A stretch of DNA of 64,000 nt, taken from Sulfuritalea sp. (GTDB lineage Bacteria; Pseudomonadota; Gammaproteobacteria; Burkholderiales; Rhodocyclaceae). The stretch is from positions 22,435 to 86,434 of the forward strand of contig JADJUP010000018.1 of assembly GCA_016716965.1 (NCBI GenBank), read 5' to 3'. The notes below the pieces were generated by a model. The model did no database searches and was not told where the DNA came from. It was given only the letters and a program-made list of their open reading frames with translations. Position numbers and translations under genes: made by a program. Shown here piece by piece: positions 42,751 to 51,105 of the stretch; within the stretch, counting starts at the first letter, position 1; each line of letters opens with the position of its first letter.

Positions 42751-43647
42751 TTACAGGACCAGTTCGAGTCCTTCGCGGGCCAGCATAACCCTGGGTTCCC
42801 CGGGTTGGTCTGGTTGATGGCCGGTGGTTGCGCAGGCCTGCGCAAATGCCTTGTCCAGGTCGTCATCCGATCGGGTTGGCTCGTGATGGGTGCACACCAG
42901 GGTCTTCACGCCGAGGCGACGTGCCCAGTCGATGCTGCTTTCCAGAGTGCCGTGTCCCCAGCCGATCTTGGTCGGGTATTCGGAAGCGGTATAGGAACTG
43001 TCTGCAATCATCAGGTCCAGACCTGCCAGGGCGTGGTCCAGTTGCCCTTGCAACTGGTCGATCATCTGCTGATAGCCGGCATGTTCCTCGTCATTCGGAT
43101 CGTAGATGTTCGGCCAGGGTTCGTGGTCACCGGTAAAAAATGCCGACTTTCCATTGCAATCCACACGGTAGCCGAAATTGACCACCGGATGGTTGAGCAG
43201 CAGGGGGGTTACCACAACATCACCCACACTGACGGAGTCCCCCGCGGCGACCGTCCGGTACTCGATCCTGGCATTCATTTCCGCTTCGCGCACGGGGAAG
43301 TAGCTGTATTGCAGTTGCACTTCCATCACCTGGTCGATTCCGCGCCCGGAGACGATGTCGTGGCCGCCGTGAATGCGTACCGAATTGCCCGGAATGTAGA
43401 GCGGGGTGAAGAAGGGCAGGCCCTGGATATGGTCCCAGTGCGTATGCGTCATGAATACGTTGGCCTGTACCGGCAACTGCCTCAGCAGCTGCTGCGCGAG
43501 GGGAAATATTCCCGTGCCGGCATCGAGGATGATCAGGGTGCCATCGTCGCCGCGCACCTCGATGCAGGTGGTGTTTCCGCCATAACGCTGCGTTTGCGGT
43601 CCCGGCGACGGAATCGAGCCACGGACGCCCCAGAACCGGATCTTCAT
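42751..43647 (-). CDS. Metallo-beta-lactamase-fold hydrolase
   Basis: The protein has 298 aa. The start MKIRFWGVRGSIPSPG at 43647 is typical of this family; the longer open frame upstream lies in the HDOD gene. The metal motif HTHWDH has H68, H70, D72 and H73, and ALDLMIADSSY... and CTHHEPTRSDDDLDKAF provide later ligands. It resembles PhnP/RNase-Z-like phosphodiesterases, sometimes found next to motility and c-di-GMP genes. Substrate unknown. It lies 10 bases after the HDOD gene on the same strand. Confidence 0.85.
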   Translation of the reverse strand: MKIRFWGVRGSIPSPGPQTQRYGGNTTCIEVRGDDGTLIILDAGTGIFPLAQQLLRQLPVQANVFMTHTHWDHIQGLPFFTPLYIPGNSVRIHGGHDIVSGRGIDQVMEVQLQYSYFPVREAEMNARIEYRTVAAGDSVSVGDVVVTPLLLNHPVVNFGYRVDCNGKSAFFTGDHEPWPNIYDPNDEEHAGYQQMIDQLQGQLDHALAGLDLMIADSSYTASEYPTKIGWGHGTLESSIDWARRLGVKTLVCTHHEPTRSDDDLDKAFAQACATTGHQPDQPGEPRVMLAREGLELVL

Positions 43648-43657
43648 GGAACGGCTT

Positions 43658-44527
43658 TCATCCTTCGTTGGCGAGCTGGGCGAACATGCGGGCTTCCGCG
43701 ACGATCCTGTCGAGCGAGCCCATTTGGACCACCAGCGACTCGATATCGTCGCCGAAGCGTTCCGGCGCCGCCGCCGGTTCGGAGTCGCGCCACGGATTGC
43801 CGCTGTCGCCGATCTGGTTGTAACGCACGACCTGGTCGGCCACCCGCAGACAATCCAGCGCGGCAGAGCTGGGCGCGTTTGAGTCGTGATGATCACGAAT
43901 CAGATCGACCATGAGTTCGGAAAACGCCCAGCGCTTTGCCAGCAGTGCACCGATAACCCCGTGATCGACACCTATTACCAGGCGTTCCGCTTCATGCAGG
44001 GGAACCGAGTGCTCCGAAGAGTATTCCAGCGCCTTGCGGAACTCGGCGGGCAGGAACTGCGCGGAAACGACCTTGCCGAAATCGTGCAGCAGGCCGGCGA
44101 TGTAGCAATCGCCGGGATCCGTTTCCTCCTTGGCGAACTGGCTTCCGAGTTGCCGCGCAACACCGGCCACCACGAGAGAATGCAACAGGTAACGCTGGAC
44201 ATCGAAGCCCTCGACATTCATGCGGGGCAGGATTCCGGCAGCGGCGAAACCAAGCGCAAGGTTCTTTATCGTATTGATCCCGAGGTAGACGACCGACTGG
44301 CCTATCGAGGTGATCTTGTTCGGCAGGTTGTAGTAGGCGGAATTGATGACCTTGAAGATCTTCATGGTCATGACCGGATCCTTTTCGATCACGGCGACGA
44401 TATCCCCTGGGAGGCAATTGATGCTGCGGGTCAGCTCGAGGATTCGCTGCACGCTGCGCGGAAACGCCGGCATACGCTCGACAGCCGTGCCCAGTTTGCG
44501 GTCAATTTCTGGAGTGAGTGCGTTCAA
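43658..44527 (-). CDS. HDOD-domain signalling protein
   Basis: The protein has 289 aa. The HDOD domain covers about residues 18-220: FPRSVQRILELTRSINCLPGDIVAVIEKDPVMTMKIFKVINSAYYNLPNKITSIGQSVVYLGINTIKNL and the residual HD at 148-149 (AGLLHDFGK). HDOD proteins are related to HD-GYP phosphodiesterases but usually lack activity and act in signalling and motility control. A perfect -10 box TATAAT lies just upstream at 44554-44559. Confidence 0.88.
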   Translation of the reverse strand: MNALTPEIDRKLGTAVERMPAFPRSVQRILELTRSINCLPGDIVAVIEKDPVMTMKIFKVINSAYYNLPNKITSIGQSVVYLGINTIKNLALGFAAAGILPRMNVEGFDVQRYLLHSLVVAGVARQLGSQFAKEETDPGDCYIAGLLHDFGKVVSAQFLPAEFRKALEYSSEHSVPLHEAERLVIGVDHGVIGALLAKRWAFSELMVDLIRDHHDSNAPSSAALDCLRVADQVVRYNQIGDSGNPWRDSEPAAAPERFGDDIESLVVQMGSLDRIVAEARMFAQLANEG

Positions 44528-44553
44528 GTTTGGCTGCCCCGATTTTCGGGCTG

Positions 44554-44559
44554 ATTATA
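44554..44559 (-). promoter_or_regulatory. Sigma-70 -10 box of the HDOD gene
   Basis: Minus strand TATAAT, 27 bases before ATG 44527. No good -35 hexamer is seen at 16-18 bases, so this is a partial promoter. Confidence 0.4.
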
Positions 44560-44779
44560 CTTATCGGGGTTCGACCTTGGTCCGGTTGGCTCGAAATGGG
44601 GCAGGCCGCGTGAAAATTAATCAAGGAACTCGCATCTCATCGAATTCGGCTTGCTGCACCGCCTTCGAGGTTCGTTTCACGTCGCGTTCGGTGTGCGGCT
44701 TGTGGACTTGGTGCGGGTACGCATCAAGCGCCACGTCATGACTGACAAGGGTTTTCAGCCGTCAGGTGCCCATGTCGGG

Positions 44780-44807
44780 TTGACTTCGTCGGCGGCACGA
44801 TTACAAT
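44780..44807 (+). promoter_or_regulatory. Sigma-70 promoter of tRNA-Val
   Basis: TTGACT, 16 bases, TACAAT, ending 15 bases before the tRNA. Both boxes match sigma-70 at 5 of 6. Confidence 0.8.
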
Positions 44808-44821
44808 GCGCGCTCTTTCGC

Positions 44822-44898
44822 AGGCGCGTAGCTCAGCTGGTTAGAGCACCACCTTGACATGGTGGGGGTCGTTGGTTCGAGTCCAATCGCGCCTACCA
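44822..44898 (+). tRNA. tRNA-Val (anticodon GAC)
   Basis: 77 bases including an encoded CCA. The acceptor stem AGGCGCG pairs with CGCGCCT. The D arm (TAGCTCAGCTGGTTAGAGCA), anticodon stem CCACC/GGTGG around the GAC anticodon, and T arm GGTTCGAGTCC are all present. It closely resembles E. coli tRNA-Val(GAC) in the core. Confidence 0.97.
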
Positions 44899-44934
44899 GA
44901 ATTTGGTAGTCCGGCAGCAAGTTTGTCCAAATGC

Positions 44935-44962
44935 AATAAGGCCGCCTTTGAGCGGCCTTATT
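44935..44962 (+). terminator. Terminator after tRNA-Val
   Basis: AATAAGGCCGC and GCGGCCTTATT form an 11-bp perfect stem with the 6-base loop CTTTGA, 36 bases after the tRNA. It is an obvious strong hairpin, although the T-run is short. Confidence 0.8.
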
Positions 44963-45113
44963 GTTGCGGCGATCGCTTCGAAATCAGGATCGCCTGCGCG
45001 GGTCCGTTTTCATTTGGATTGTTCTGAAAGTCACAGTGCCTAGGATGGTTGGCAATTGCAGGACACTTTGTTAAGCTAGTCCATTGATACTTTGAACTCT
45101 ACAGTTCGGCATA

Positions 45114-45800
45114 ATGACTTCAATGTCTTCTTCAAGCAGCTTTTCGGAACGATTGAGGTCGGCCGGCATTGAGCCGGGTGACAGCGAGGAACTGCGGCTA
45201 AACAAATCCTTGCTGATGCTGGCGACTGGACTTGTGTGCCTGATGATGATGGTTTGGGTTGCCGTCTACAACCTGCTTGGACTCAATTTTTCCAGCGATC
45301 TTCCATTGCTTTTTCAGTTGGTGCTGATTGGAAATGTGCTTTTGTACATCTACACGCGGCACTTCGACTTTTTTCGCATTACCCAATTCGGCCTGTTTTT
45401 GTTTTTGCCGTTCTTCGCGCAGTGGTCGGCTGGAAACTTGATTGTTTCCAGTGGTGTAATTCTCTGGGGTGCGCTCGCGCCCATTGGTGCCATCCTTTGT
45501 ATCGGCGCCAAGGAGTCTCTTGGGTGGTTCATTGCATGGATAGCCCTTACTGCAATCTCGGGCGGCGTGGACTACTACCTTGCCGATCCGATGATGATGC
45601 AAAAGCCGATCGTCACGACGCGCACCACGCTCCTCTTCCTTACGCTGAACTTCATCGCTGTGGCGACAATCAGCTATGCGTTGTTGCGGTTTGCGATCGA
45701 GCAGCGCCGCCGAGCCCAGGAGCGTCTTGAGCAATCACGCAAACAGGTACAGATGGCGAAAAATGCCGCCGATACCTTCTTTGCGACGCCTCTGATTTGA
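45114..45800 (+). CDS. Six-helix membrane protein, probably a truncated sensor
   Basis: The protein has 228 aa. Six membrane segments lie at about 30-52, 63-81, 88-103, 115-130, 136-155 and 172-193. A basic coiled coil follows (RRRAQERLEQSRKQVQMAKNAAD). The last residues, TFFATPLI, resemble parts of the FLATMSHEIRTPL H-box region of a histidine kinase with pieces missing. This layout fits a membrane sensor whose catalytic domain has been lost. A nucleotide cyclase parent is the alternative. No partner gene is beside it. Confidence 0.6.
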   Translation: MTSMSSSSSFSERLRSAGIEPGDSEELRLNKSLLMLATGLVCLMMMVWVAVYNLLGLNFSSDLPLLFQLVLIGNVLLYIYTRHFDFFRITQFGLFLFLPFFAQWSAGNLIVSSGVILWGALAPIGAILCIGAKESLGWFIAWIALTAISGGVDYYLADPMMMQKPIVTTRTTLLFLTLNFIAVATISYALLRFAIEQRRRAQERLEQSRKQVQMAKNAADTFFATPLI

Positions 45801-45856
45801 TTGCCTGATAGTCCGGAAGCGTTATTTTCACTGGCGATGCACCGGACAGAGGCTGG

Positions 45857-46514
45857 CTACCAATAGTGCCAGTTATGCGTGGCGAGAATCCAGATCCCTA
45901 ATGCACCGTTGGTTACAGCGTGTGACGCAATCGGAATCCAGAGGTTGCGGGACCACATGTATAGCGCGTTGTAGGTTATGCCTGCAATCGCGCCGGCCAC
46001 CCAGCTATCGTGTTCCACTGCGAACAAGGCAGTCGTGATCACGAACGCGCCGAGACCTACACGCCTTGGCGACAGCGATAGAAAATCATGCTGATCGATC
46101 TATGACGGGGACGACCAGTGCGAGTCCGGCCAATCGTAGAAGGGCCTTCGGCCAGTCCAGGCTGCCGTCAGGCAGGAGGGGGATAAATCGTTCGGAATGC
46201 GTGATGACGGCGCCGGATTGGCCCCATTCGATCCAGATAATGAACACCGCGATACCGGCGCCGATCGAGACCAGCCAGTGAGTTGCGGAAGCGGCTTCTG
46301 TGTTCCTGAGCTCCGTGTAACTGCGCCAGAACCAGGCAAGAACCAGGGCAACGATCACGCCGCGAATCACCGCAAGCCATGACAGGGATATGCCAATGGA
46401 GGCCGCAAGGGGTGCGAGCACAGAATTGGCCATCAGGAATGCAATGAAAAGCAGGAACGGAACTGCCCGTGCCAAGACTGGATTGCTGCGAATCTGCGAA
46501 AGGCTATCGACCAT
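45857..46514 (-). pseudogene. CAAX-type (CPBP) membrane protease of the PEP-CTERM locus, internal deletion
   Basis: Two frames together resemble the CAAX-protease-like proteins of exosortase loci. Frame one (46514 down to about 46086) has VDSLSQIRSNPVLARAVPFLLFIAFLMANSVLAPLAA and reaches LALVVPVI. The second frame resumes at IDQHDFLSLSPRRVGLGAFVITTALFAVEHDSWVAGAIAG and ends NLWIPIASHAVTNGALGIWILATHNWHYW. The expected EExxxR catalytic motif plus several residues between VVPVI and IDQ are missing, so about 35 bases appear lost. The second motif (FAVEHD) and the later HAVTNG are intact. Without the glutamates it should be inactive. Confidence 0.7.
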
Positions 46515-46517
46515 TGT

Positions 46518-47564
46518 TTAGCTCCAATTTGCGCAGTAATCAATCCAATTTTCTGGCTCGGAACGGGGCGGCCAAGGCTCGCCGATAAACAGTCCCTGTC
46601 CGGGCATCGCGACACTCTTCCAGTACGCCTCGATCAGTGTGTCCCCCTTCAGGTAACGCAATGCCAAAACGGCTGGATTCGGAAACTTCTGCGGCAGGTT
46701 GCAGGGTTCCACCACCGTGCCGTAACTGCCGGTGGCACCCGCTTCCAGCCAGCGCAAAGCGCTCATTTGCCCGCTGCTTTCAGTAAGCCGTCCGCCCGAT
46801 GAAGTTAAATGATCGGCGATGGCGCCGGGACGAACCTCAGTGTCTCCAGACCTTCGACATTTGCCAATCCGGTAAAATAGAAAAGTACATCATCGACATA
46901 TTTTATGCTGTTCGCTTCAACATAAACACGCGAATTTTTTCCTGTCAAGTACGCGTTTCGCGACTGGGTAGAGCGAACTGCGGACGTTTCTGGTGTCGTC
47001 GGTGGTTGAAAGCAAATAAGCAGTTCCTTCTGGAAATGATCCGTCTGCCTGAACGCCGCGGTCAATAAGCTCTTTTGATTGCTCGAAAGTTTGTCCGGCA
47101 ATTGCCATCGTCGGACGAATTCCAAAGTGGAGCACAGGGGCGTCGGCTTGGGGAATTAAAGTAGGGATTGGGTCTCGTTGGTTTGCATCCCGGCTCACAA
47201 AACGCCGGATCATAACCAAACGAAAATGCTGAAGTAATCGACATGCAACCGACTCGATACGGAGTTGCCCAGGCAAGGGCAAACGCCTGAATCGCCCTCA
47301 TTGCCTTCGAGTCGACGGTACGCTTGATCGCCGAGAACTCATCCCGGGTTAGCTCTGTCTTATTGTGTGGAAGCTCAATCCTGATAATGTTCTGAAATGA
47401 GATCCGACGCTGGGCCGCGTAGTATTCGCCTACTTGGACACTCAGGGATCGTTCGAATTGATGATCACTGCGAGTTGCGAGGCGTCAAGGGCACTAACCT
47501 GCAGCGGCATTGTCATCGCCGACATGAACATGCCGCAACCAAGAATGAATTTTGCGACTGTCAT
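46518..47564 (-). pseudogene. TIGR03790-like protein, frameshifted
   Basis: A minus-strand gene of about 350 codons, readable only by crossing about four frame changes. It starts at ATG 47564 (MTVAKFILGCGMFMSAM, signal peptide) and continues LDASQLAVIINSNDP, VQVGEYYAAQRRI, AFALAWATPYRVGCMSITSAFSFGYDPAFC, FGIRPTMAIAGQTFEQSKELIDRGVQADG, YFTGLANVEGLETLRFVP and MSALRWLEAGATGSYGTVVEPCNLPQKFPNPAVL to the stop at 46518. This order resembles the TIGR03790 family of PEP-CTERM bacteria, function unknown. One break is at a run of three G at 47445-47447; another is near 46815. Confidence 0.7.
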
Positions 47565-47690
47565 GGATTCGAAAAATGATCTGGTTCGTTACGCACTTCC
47601 TATACAGACCGAGTTTATCTCAACAATTCACTCCTGCTTGGATGGGTCGGGTTGGGTTTTCATTCGAAAGTAGTTTCGCATGACCAAGCG

Positions 47691-48312
47691 ATGTTCCGCC
47701 TTTTCAAGAAGAAGGCGATTTGCCTCTTGAACCGCTGCGCGGAAGGCGCGCGTGGATGTCAGCCACTTCGCTACTGATTGCGATGAATCTGCTCATCGCC
47801 CTTGCGATGACGCTTGTCGGGGCCCGTCCCGAGCATTCAGCAGGCTCGTTGCAGTTGGCGTGGGGGGCAAATTTCGCTCCTGCAACGACGGATGGGGAAT
47901 GGTGGCGATTGGCGACCGCGATGTTCATGCATTTCGGGATCGTTCTCCTGCTGATGAATATGTTTGCTCTTTGGGACAGTGGCCGACTTGTAGAACGACT
48001 GTTCGGGACGATCCGATTCATCGCAATCTATTTTGCGAGCGGGTTGATCGGGAATCTCGTGTCGCTGATTGTTCACGGCGATCGGGCCGTATCAGGTGGC
48101 GCTAGGTTGTGCACTCCTATGAGCAAAGTTTCGAGCAGCTTTCGGGCTTGCATATCAATCCCGATGTTCCGTCTGCGGCAACGCTGGAGCGGTTGCGGCA
48201 TATGCCGTCACCAGGCGCGATGCAGCAGGCGTTGGCCGAGGGTATTCGAAAGCAGGATTCCGAAAAGTCCGCGATGCGCTCGGGCGGTTCGTCGGGCTGG
48301 ACGCGAAACTAA
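47691..48312 (+). pseudogene. Rhomboid-family membrane protease, internal deletion
   Basis: The start MFRLFKKKA at 47691 shifts frame within 30 bases into LPLEPLRGRRAWMSATSLLIAMNLLIALAM. The segment EWWRLATAMFMHFGIVLLLMNMFALWDSGRLVERLFG and YFASGLIGNLVSLIVHGDRAVSGGA are rhomboid. The sequence then jumps, about 48100, to a C-terminal tail (VVHSYEQSFEQLSGLHINPDVPSAATLERLRHM) in another frame. The catalytic serine motif GASG and the following helices with the catalytic histidine are gone. It should be inactive. Confidence 0.65.
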
Positions 48313-48364
48313 TGCCTGGAGAATGGAAAAGCGAAGCCGCCATGAATCAGTTGGCGTCAAATTG

Positions 48365-48389
48365 AAAAAAGCCCTGCGTTGCAGGGGCT
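48365..48389 (-). terminator. Rho-independent terminator after the PEP-CTERM gene
   Basis: On the minus strand AGCCCCTGC and GCAGGGCT form a stem (one bulged base) around AAC, followed at once by six T. It lies 22 bases past the PEP-CTERM stop. Confidence 0.8.
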
Positions 48390-48410
48390 CGGTTAATAAA
48401 ACGGTCAGAT

Positions 48411-49184
48411 TTAGCTGAGCTTGCGGCGCCGACGCCCAGCGACAAATCCGATCAGGCCAAGCCCGGCGAGCATCATTGCATAGGTTTCGGGTTCTGGAAT
48501 CGGAGCAAGATAGAGCTGATCCTGCGCCACTGTGTTGAAAACCCCGGAGCCCAGCGTTCCTTCACGGAGCAGGTTCAGTACTCGCACCTGACCGATCCAT
48601 CCGGTGGCATTCTGGTTGGCTTCTGCAACCCAGCCGGTCGCCCGCGAATTGCTGGTGTAAAGGTTGTACACTGAAGAGTTGACCGTAGACGATATCTCGC
48701 CCTCAAGGTACCAGATCGCCAACTGCAACGCCGTGCTGTCGGCCTTATGCTCTGCCGTTGTGCCATTCCAGTCATAGCCGGAGAGGGTGTGGTTCGTAAA
48801 ATTTGTAAAAGATAGGCCGTTGGGAGCTGATCGGATCCCACTGGTTGTTGTAGGGACCGGCGCCGTCGGGATCACCCAGAGGATCAATGACGCTTCCGCC
48901 CGCGCCGCCATTCTTTGCACCGGTATTTACATTGGTCACGAGAAGCGGCTTGTCGTAATAAAAAGTGTTCCGGAGTATTCGACACAAAAGGTCTGAAACG
49001 AGGGGGAGTTCCCTGTCAGGGCACTTGCGAGGAACTCGCCGCCACCATTTACGCCACCCCAAGCCGTCGCGCTCAACGTAATTTTGTCGCCAGCCTGAAT
49101 TCCTGGTGGCGCCGCAAGCGCAAAGGAAGCCGTCGATACCGCCAAAGTTGCCACAGCGATGTTCCGGATCAGTTTGTTTTTCAT
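48411..49184 (-). pseudogene. PEP-CTERM sorting-domain protein, frameshifted
   Basis: About 257 codons across three frames. It begins MKNKLIRNIAVATLAVSTASFALAAPPG (signal peptide; start 49184 after AAGGAG) and continues through FQTFCVEYSG, then FYYDKPLLVTNVNTGAKNGGAGGSVIDPLGD, then GLSFTNFTNHTLSGYDWNGTT. It ends IPEPETYAMMLAGLGLIGFVAGRRRRKLS, which is a complete PEP-CTERM signal: PEP, one helix, Arg-rich tail. Such proteins are sorted and cleaved by exosortase; the exosortase of this locus is at 53488. Two frame changes interrupt it. Confidence 0.8.
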
Positions 49185-49518
49185 GATTTGACTCCTTAAG
49201 CAGTTCGGCGGGCTACAAGCTGTTAACTTTTGCACTTGCCTGCAGAATATTCACTGGTAGGAACGGGGTCAATAGCCCATATGGACTAGTCCGTTAGCCC
49301 ATTAAGTGCATCAGCAGTATCTAAGTTATTATTACAAAACAGGCAACTAAAGAGGTAAGGCGCTATTTCATCATGTTCTTGGTTCGGGCTCCGATAGGCT
49401 GCTGGAAGGTCAGTCCGTTTATTCTCCGACGGCTTTCGATAGGGCTTATGGTTTTGCCCGTACTTGCGCTGGCCCAATCGGCTGGTGTCGAACACCTGCC
49501 CCAGGTTCTCCGTATCAG
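49185..49518. other. Gap between the PEP-CTERM gene and the transglycosylase
   Basis: These 334 bases contain an open stretch from ATG 49373 whose product has a signal-peptide-like part (ILRRLSIGLMVLPVLALAQSA). It is probably the true N-terminus of the next gene in another frame. Nothing else is recognised. Confidence 0.4.
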
Positions 49519-50091
49519 ATGCAAGCTCGAGGTGATGACGCATATCGATTGGCCCCAAGCTATCGGACGCCAGTTGCAGTAATACCGGATACGCCTGCAC
49601 TAGCGAGACTTCCCTATTCCAGCGAGATCGCCGCTGCGGCGAAGTCAAGCAATCTTGATCCTGCGCTCGTGCATGCGGTTATTTCAGTGGAATCTGGTCA
49701 TCGTCAGAGCGCTATCTCGCCAAAAGGTGCGGCGGGTCTGATGCAACTCATGCCTGGCACTGCATTGCGCTACGGGGTCACGGTGCCGGGAAAATCTCAC
49801 GAGGAAAATCTTCGTGCGGGAACTCGCTATTTGAGGGACCTGCTGAACATGTTCGAGAATCGCCTAGATCTCGCTTTGGCGGCATATAACGCTGGCGAAG
49901 GCGCTGTCCAGAAATACGGAAACCGAATTCCGCCATTTCGGGAAACGCAGAACTATGTTCCCAGTGTTTTGGAAAAGTACAACGAGTGGCGGCAACCGGA
50001 GCCGACGTTACCGCAGCCAATAGTCTATTTGCCGGGAACGCGTCTTGATCAAAGAATGATTCGGGACTCGGTTATGGCACGAGACGAGTAA
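49519..50091 (+). CDS. Lytic transglycosylase (SLT domain)
   Basis: The protein has 190 aa from ATG 49519. The SLT domain about 35-150 shows ALVHAVISVESGHRQSAISPKGAAGLMQLMPGTALRYGV, where the glutamate of ISVESG is the catalytic residue. NLRAGTRYLRDLLNMFENRLDLALAAYNAGEGAVQKYG completes it. No signal peptide is in this frame. The likely one lies at 49373-49480 in another frame, so the gene may be frameshifted near 49485. It cuts peptidoglycan and could open a path for the polysaccharide exporter that follows. Confidence 0.8.
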   Translation: MQARGDDAYRLAPSYRTPVAVIPDTPALARLPYSSEIAAAAKSSNLDPALVHAVISVESGHRQSAISPKGAAGLMQLMPGTALRYGVTVPGKSHEENLRAGTRYLRDLLNMFENRLDLALAAYNAGEGAVQKYGNRIPPFRETQNYVPSVLEKYNEWRQPEPTLPQPIVYLPGTRLDQRMIRDSVMARDE

Positions 50092-50282
50092 CGAAAGCTT
50101 GAATAAGCACAATAAGGAGTCTCAGCTCCGCCGTGAATGTCTGCCAGTTCAATTCCGTGCTTGTGCAGAGCAGTCAAGATTGATGCTGATTGCCTGCAAG
50201 GTTTGTTGTATGACCCGTAACGGCTGGCTTTTGGTCTAGAATGAAAAAGCAGCTTTGCAATTGTTTATATACGAGGAAGCCC

Positions 50283-51092
50283 ATGCGAAAGCCATTCAGT
50301 ATCTGGTTGGCCTGCTTATGCCTTATTATTTTTTCGAATTCGGGCGTCGCTCAGGATAAGGGCAGTACTGACATTACGCTTGGATCCGGAGATCTGATTC
50401 GCATCGTGGTTTTTCAGAATCCAGACCTAACTGTCGAGGCGCGTGTTTCGGAGGCTGGAACGGTTACCTATCCATTGTTGGGATCGGTAAAGGTTGGTGG
50501 ATTGACACTTGATGCGGCTGAAAAACAGATTGCCAAGGGCTTGCGAGACGGAGGATTCGTTCCGCAGCCGCAAGTCAACATTTCGCTTTCGCAGATTCTG
50601 GGCAACAGGGTGTCGATCCTGGGAATGGTTGGCAAACCGGGGCGCTTTCCACTCGAAACCTTCAATACCCGCCTGACCGACATACTCGCCACGGCTGGGG
50701 GCATTTCCCCTGGCGGTGATGACTCAGTCATTGTTATCGGAACTCGGGATGGAAAGCCGTTTCGGAAGGAGATCGACGTTCCGGGCATCTATCTGGATTC
50801 GAAGCGCGAAGACGATATCGTTGTCGCGGGTGGAGACATCATCTACGTACATCGGGCACCTGTTTACTATATTTATGGAGAGGTCCAGAAACCAGGCTCG
50901 TTTAGGATCGAGCGAGGCATGACGGTCCAGCAAGCCCTTGTTCAGGCGGGCGGCCCAAGTGCAAGAGGTATGGAACGCTGGTTGAGGATGCATCGGCGTG
51001 ACAAGGAAGGACTGCTGGTGGAATCGAGCCCGGAGCTTCTTGATCCGATCAAACCCAATGACGTTATCTACGTCCGCGAAAGCTTCTTTTAG
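50283..51092 (+). CDS. epsE: Polysaccharide export outer membrane protein EpsE (Wza family)
   Basis: The protein has 269 aa from ATG 50283, with GAGGA before it. It has a Sec signal peptide ending near VAQ and no lipobox cysteine at the cleavage site. The Poly_export domain has LGSGDLIRIVVFQNPDLTVEARVSEAGTVTYPLLGSVKVGGLT, followed by two SLBB-type repeats (VSILGMVGKPGRFPLETFN, then VYYIYGEVQKPGSFRIERGMTVQQALVQAGG). It forms the outer-membrane channel and leads the epsE-epsF-epsG operon. Confidence 0.93.
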   Translation: MRKPFSIWLACLCLIIFSNSGVAQDKGSTDITLGSGDLIRIVVFQNPDLTVEARVSEAGTVTYPLLGSVKVGGLTLDAAEKQIAKGLRDGGFVPQPQVNISLSQILGNRVSILGMVGKPGRFPLETFNTRLTDILATAGGISPGGDDSVIVIGTRDGKPFRKEIDVPGIYLDSKREDDIVVAGGDIIYVHRAPVYYIYGEVQKPGSFRIERGMTVQQALVQAGGPSARGMERWLRMHRRDKEGLLVESSPELLDPIKPNDVIYVRESFF

Positions 51093-51105
51093 GTCAAGCT
51101 AGCGT

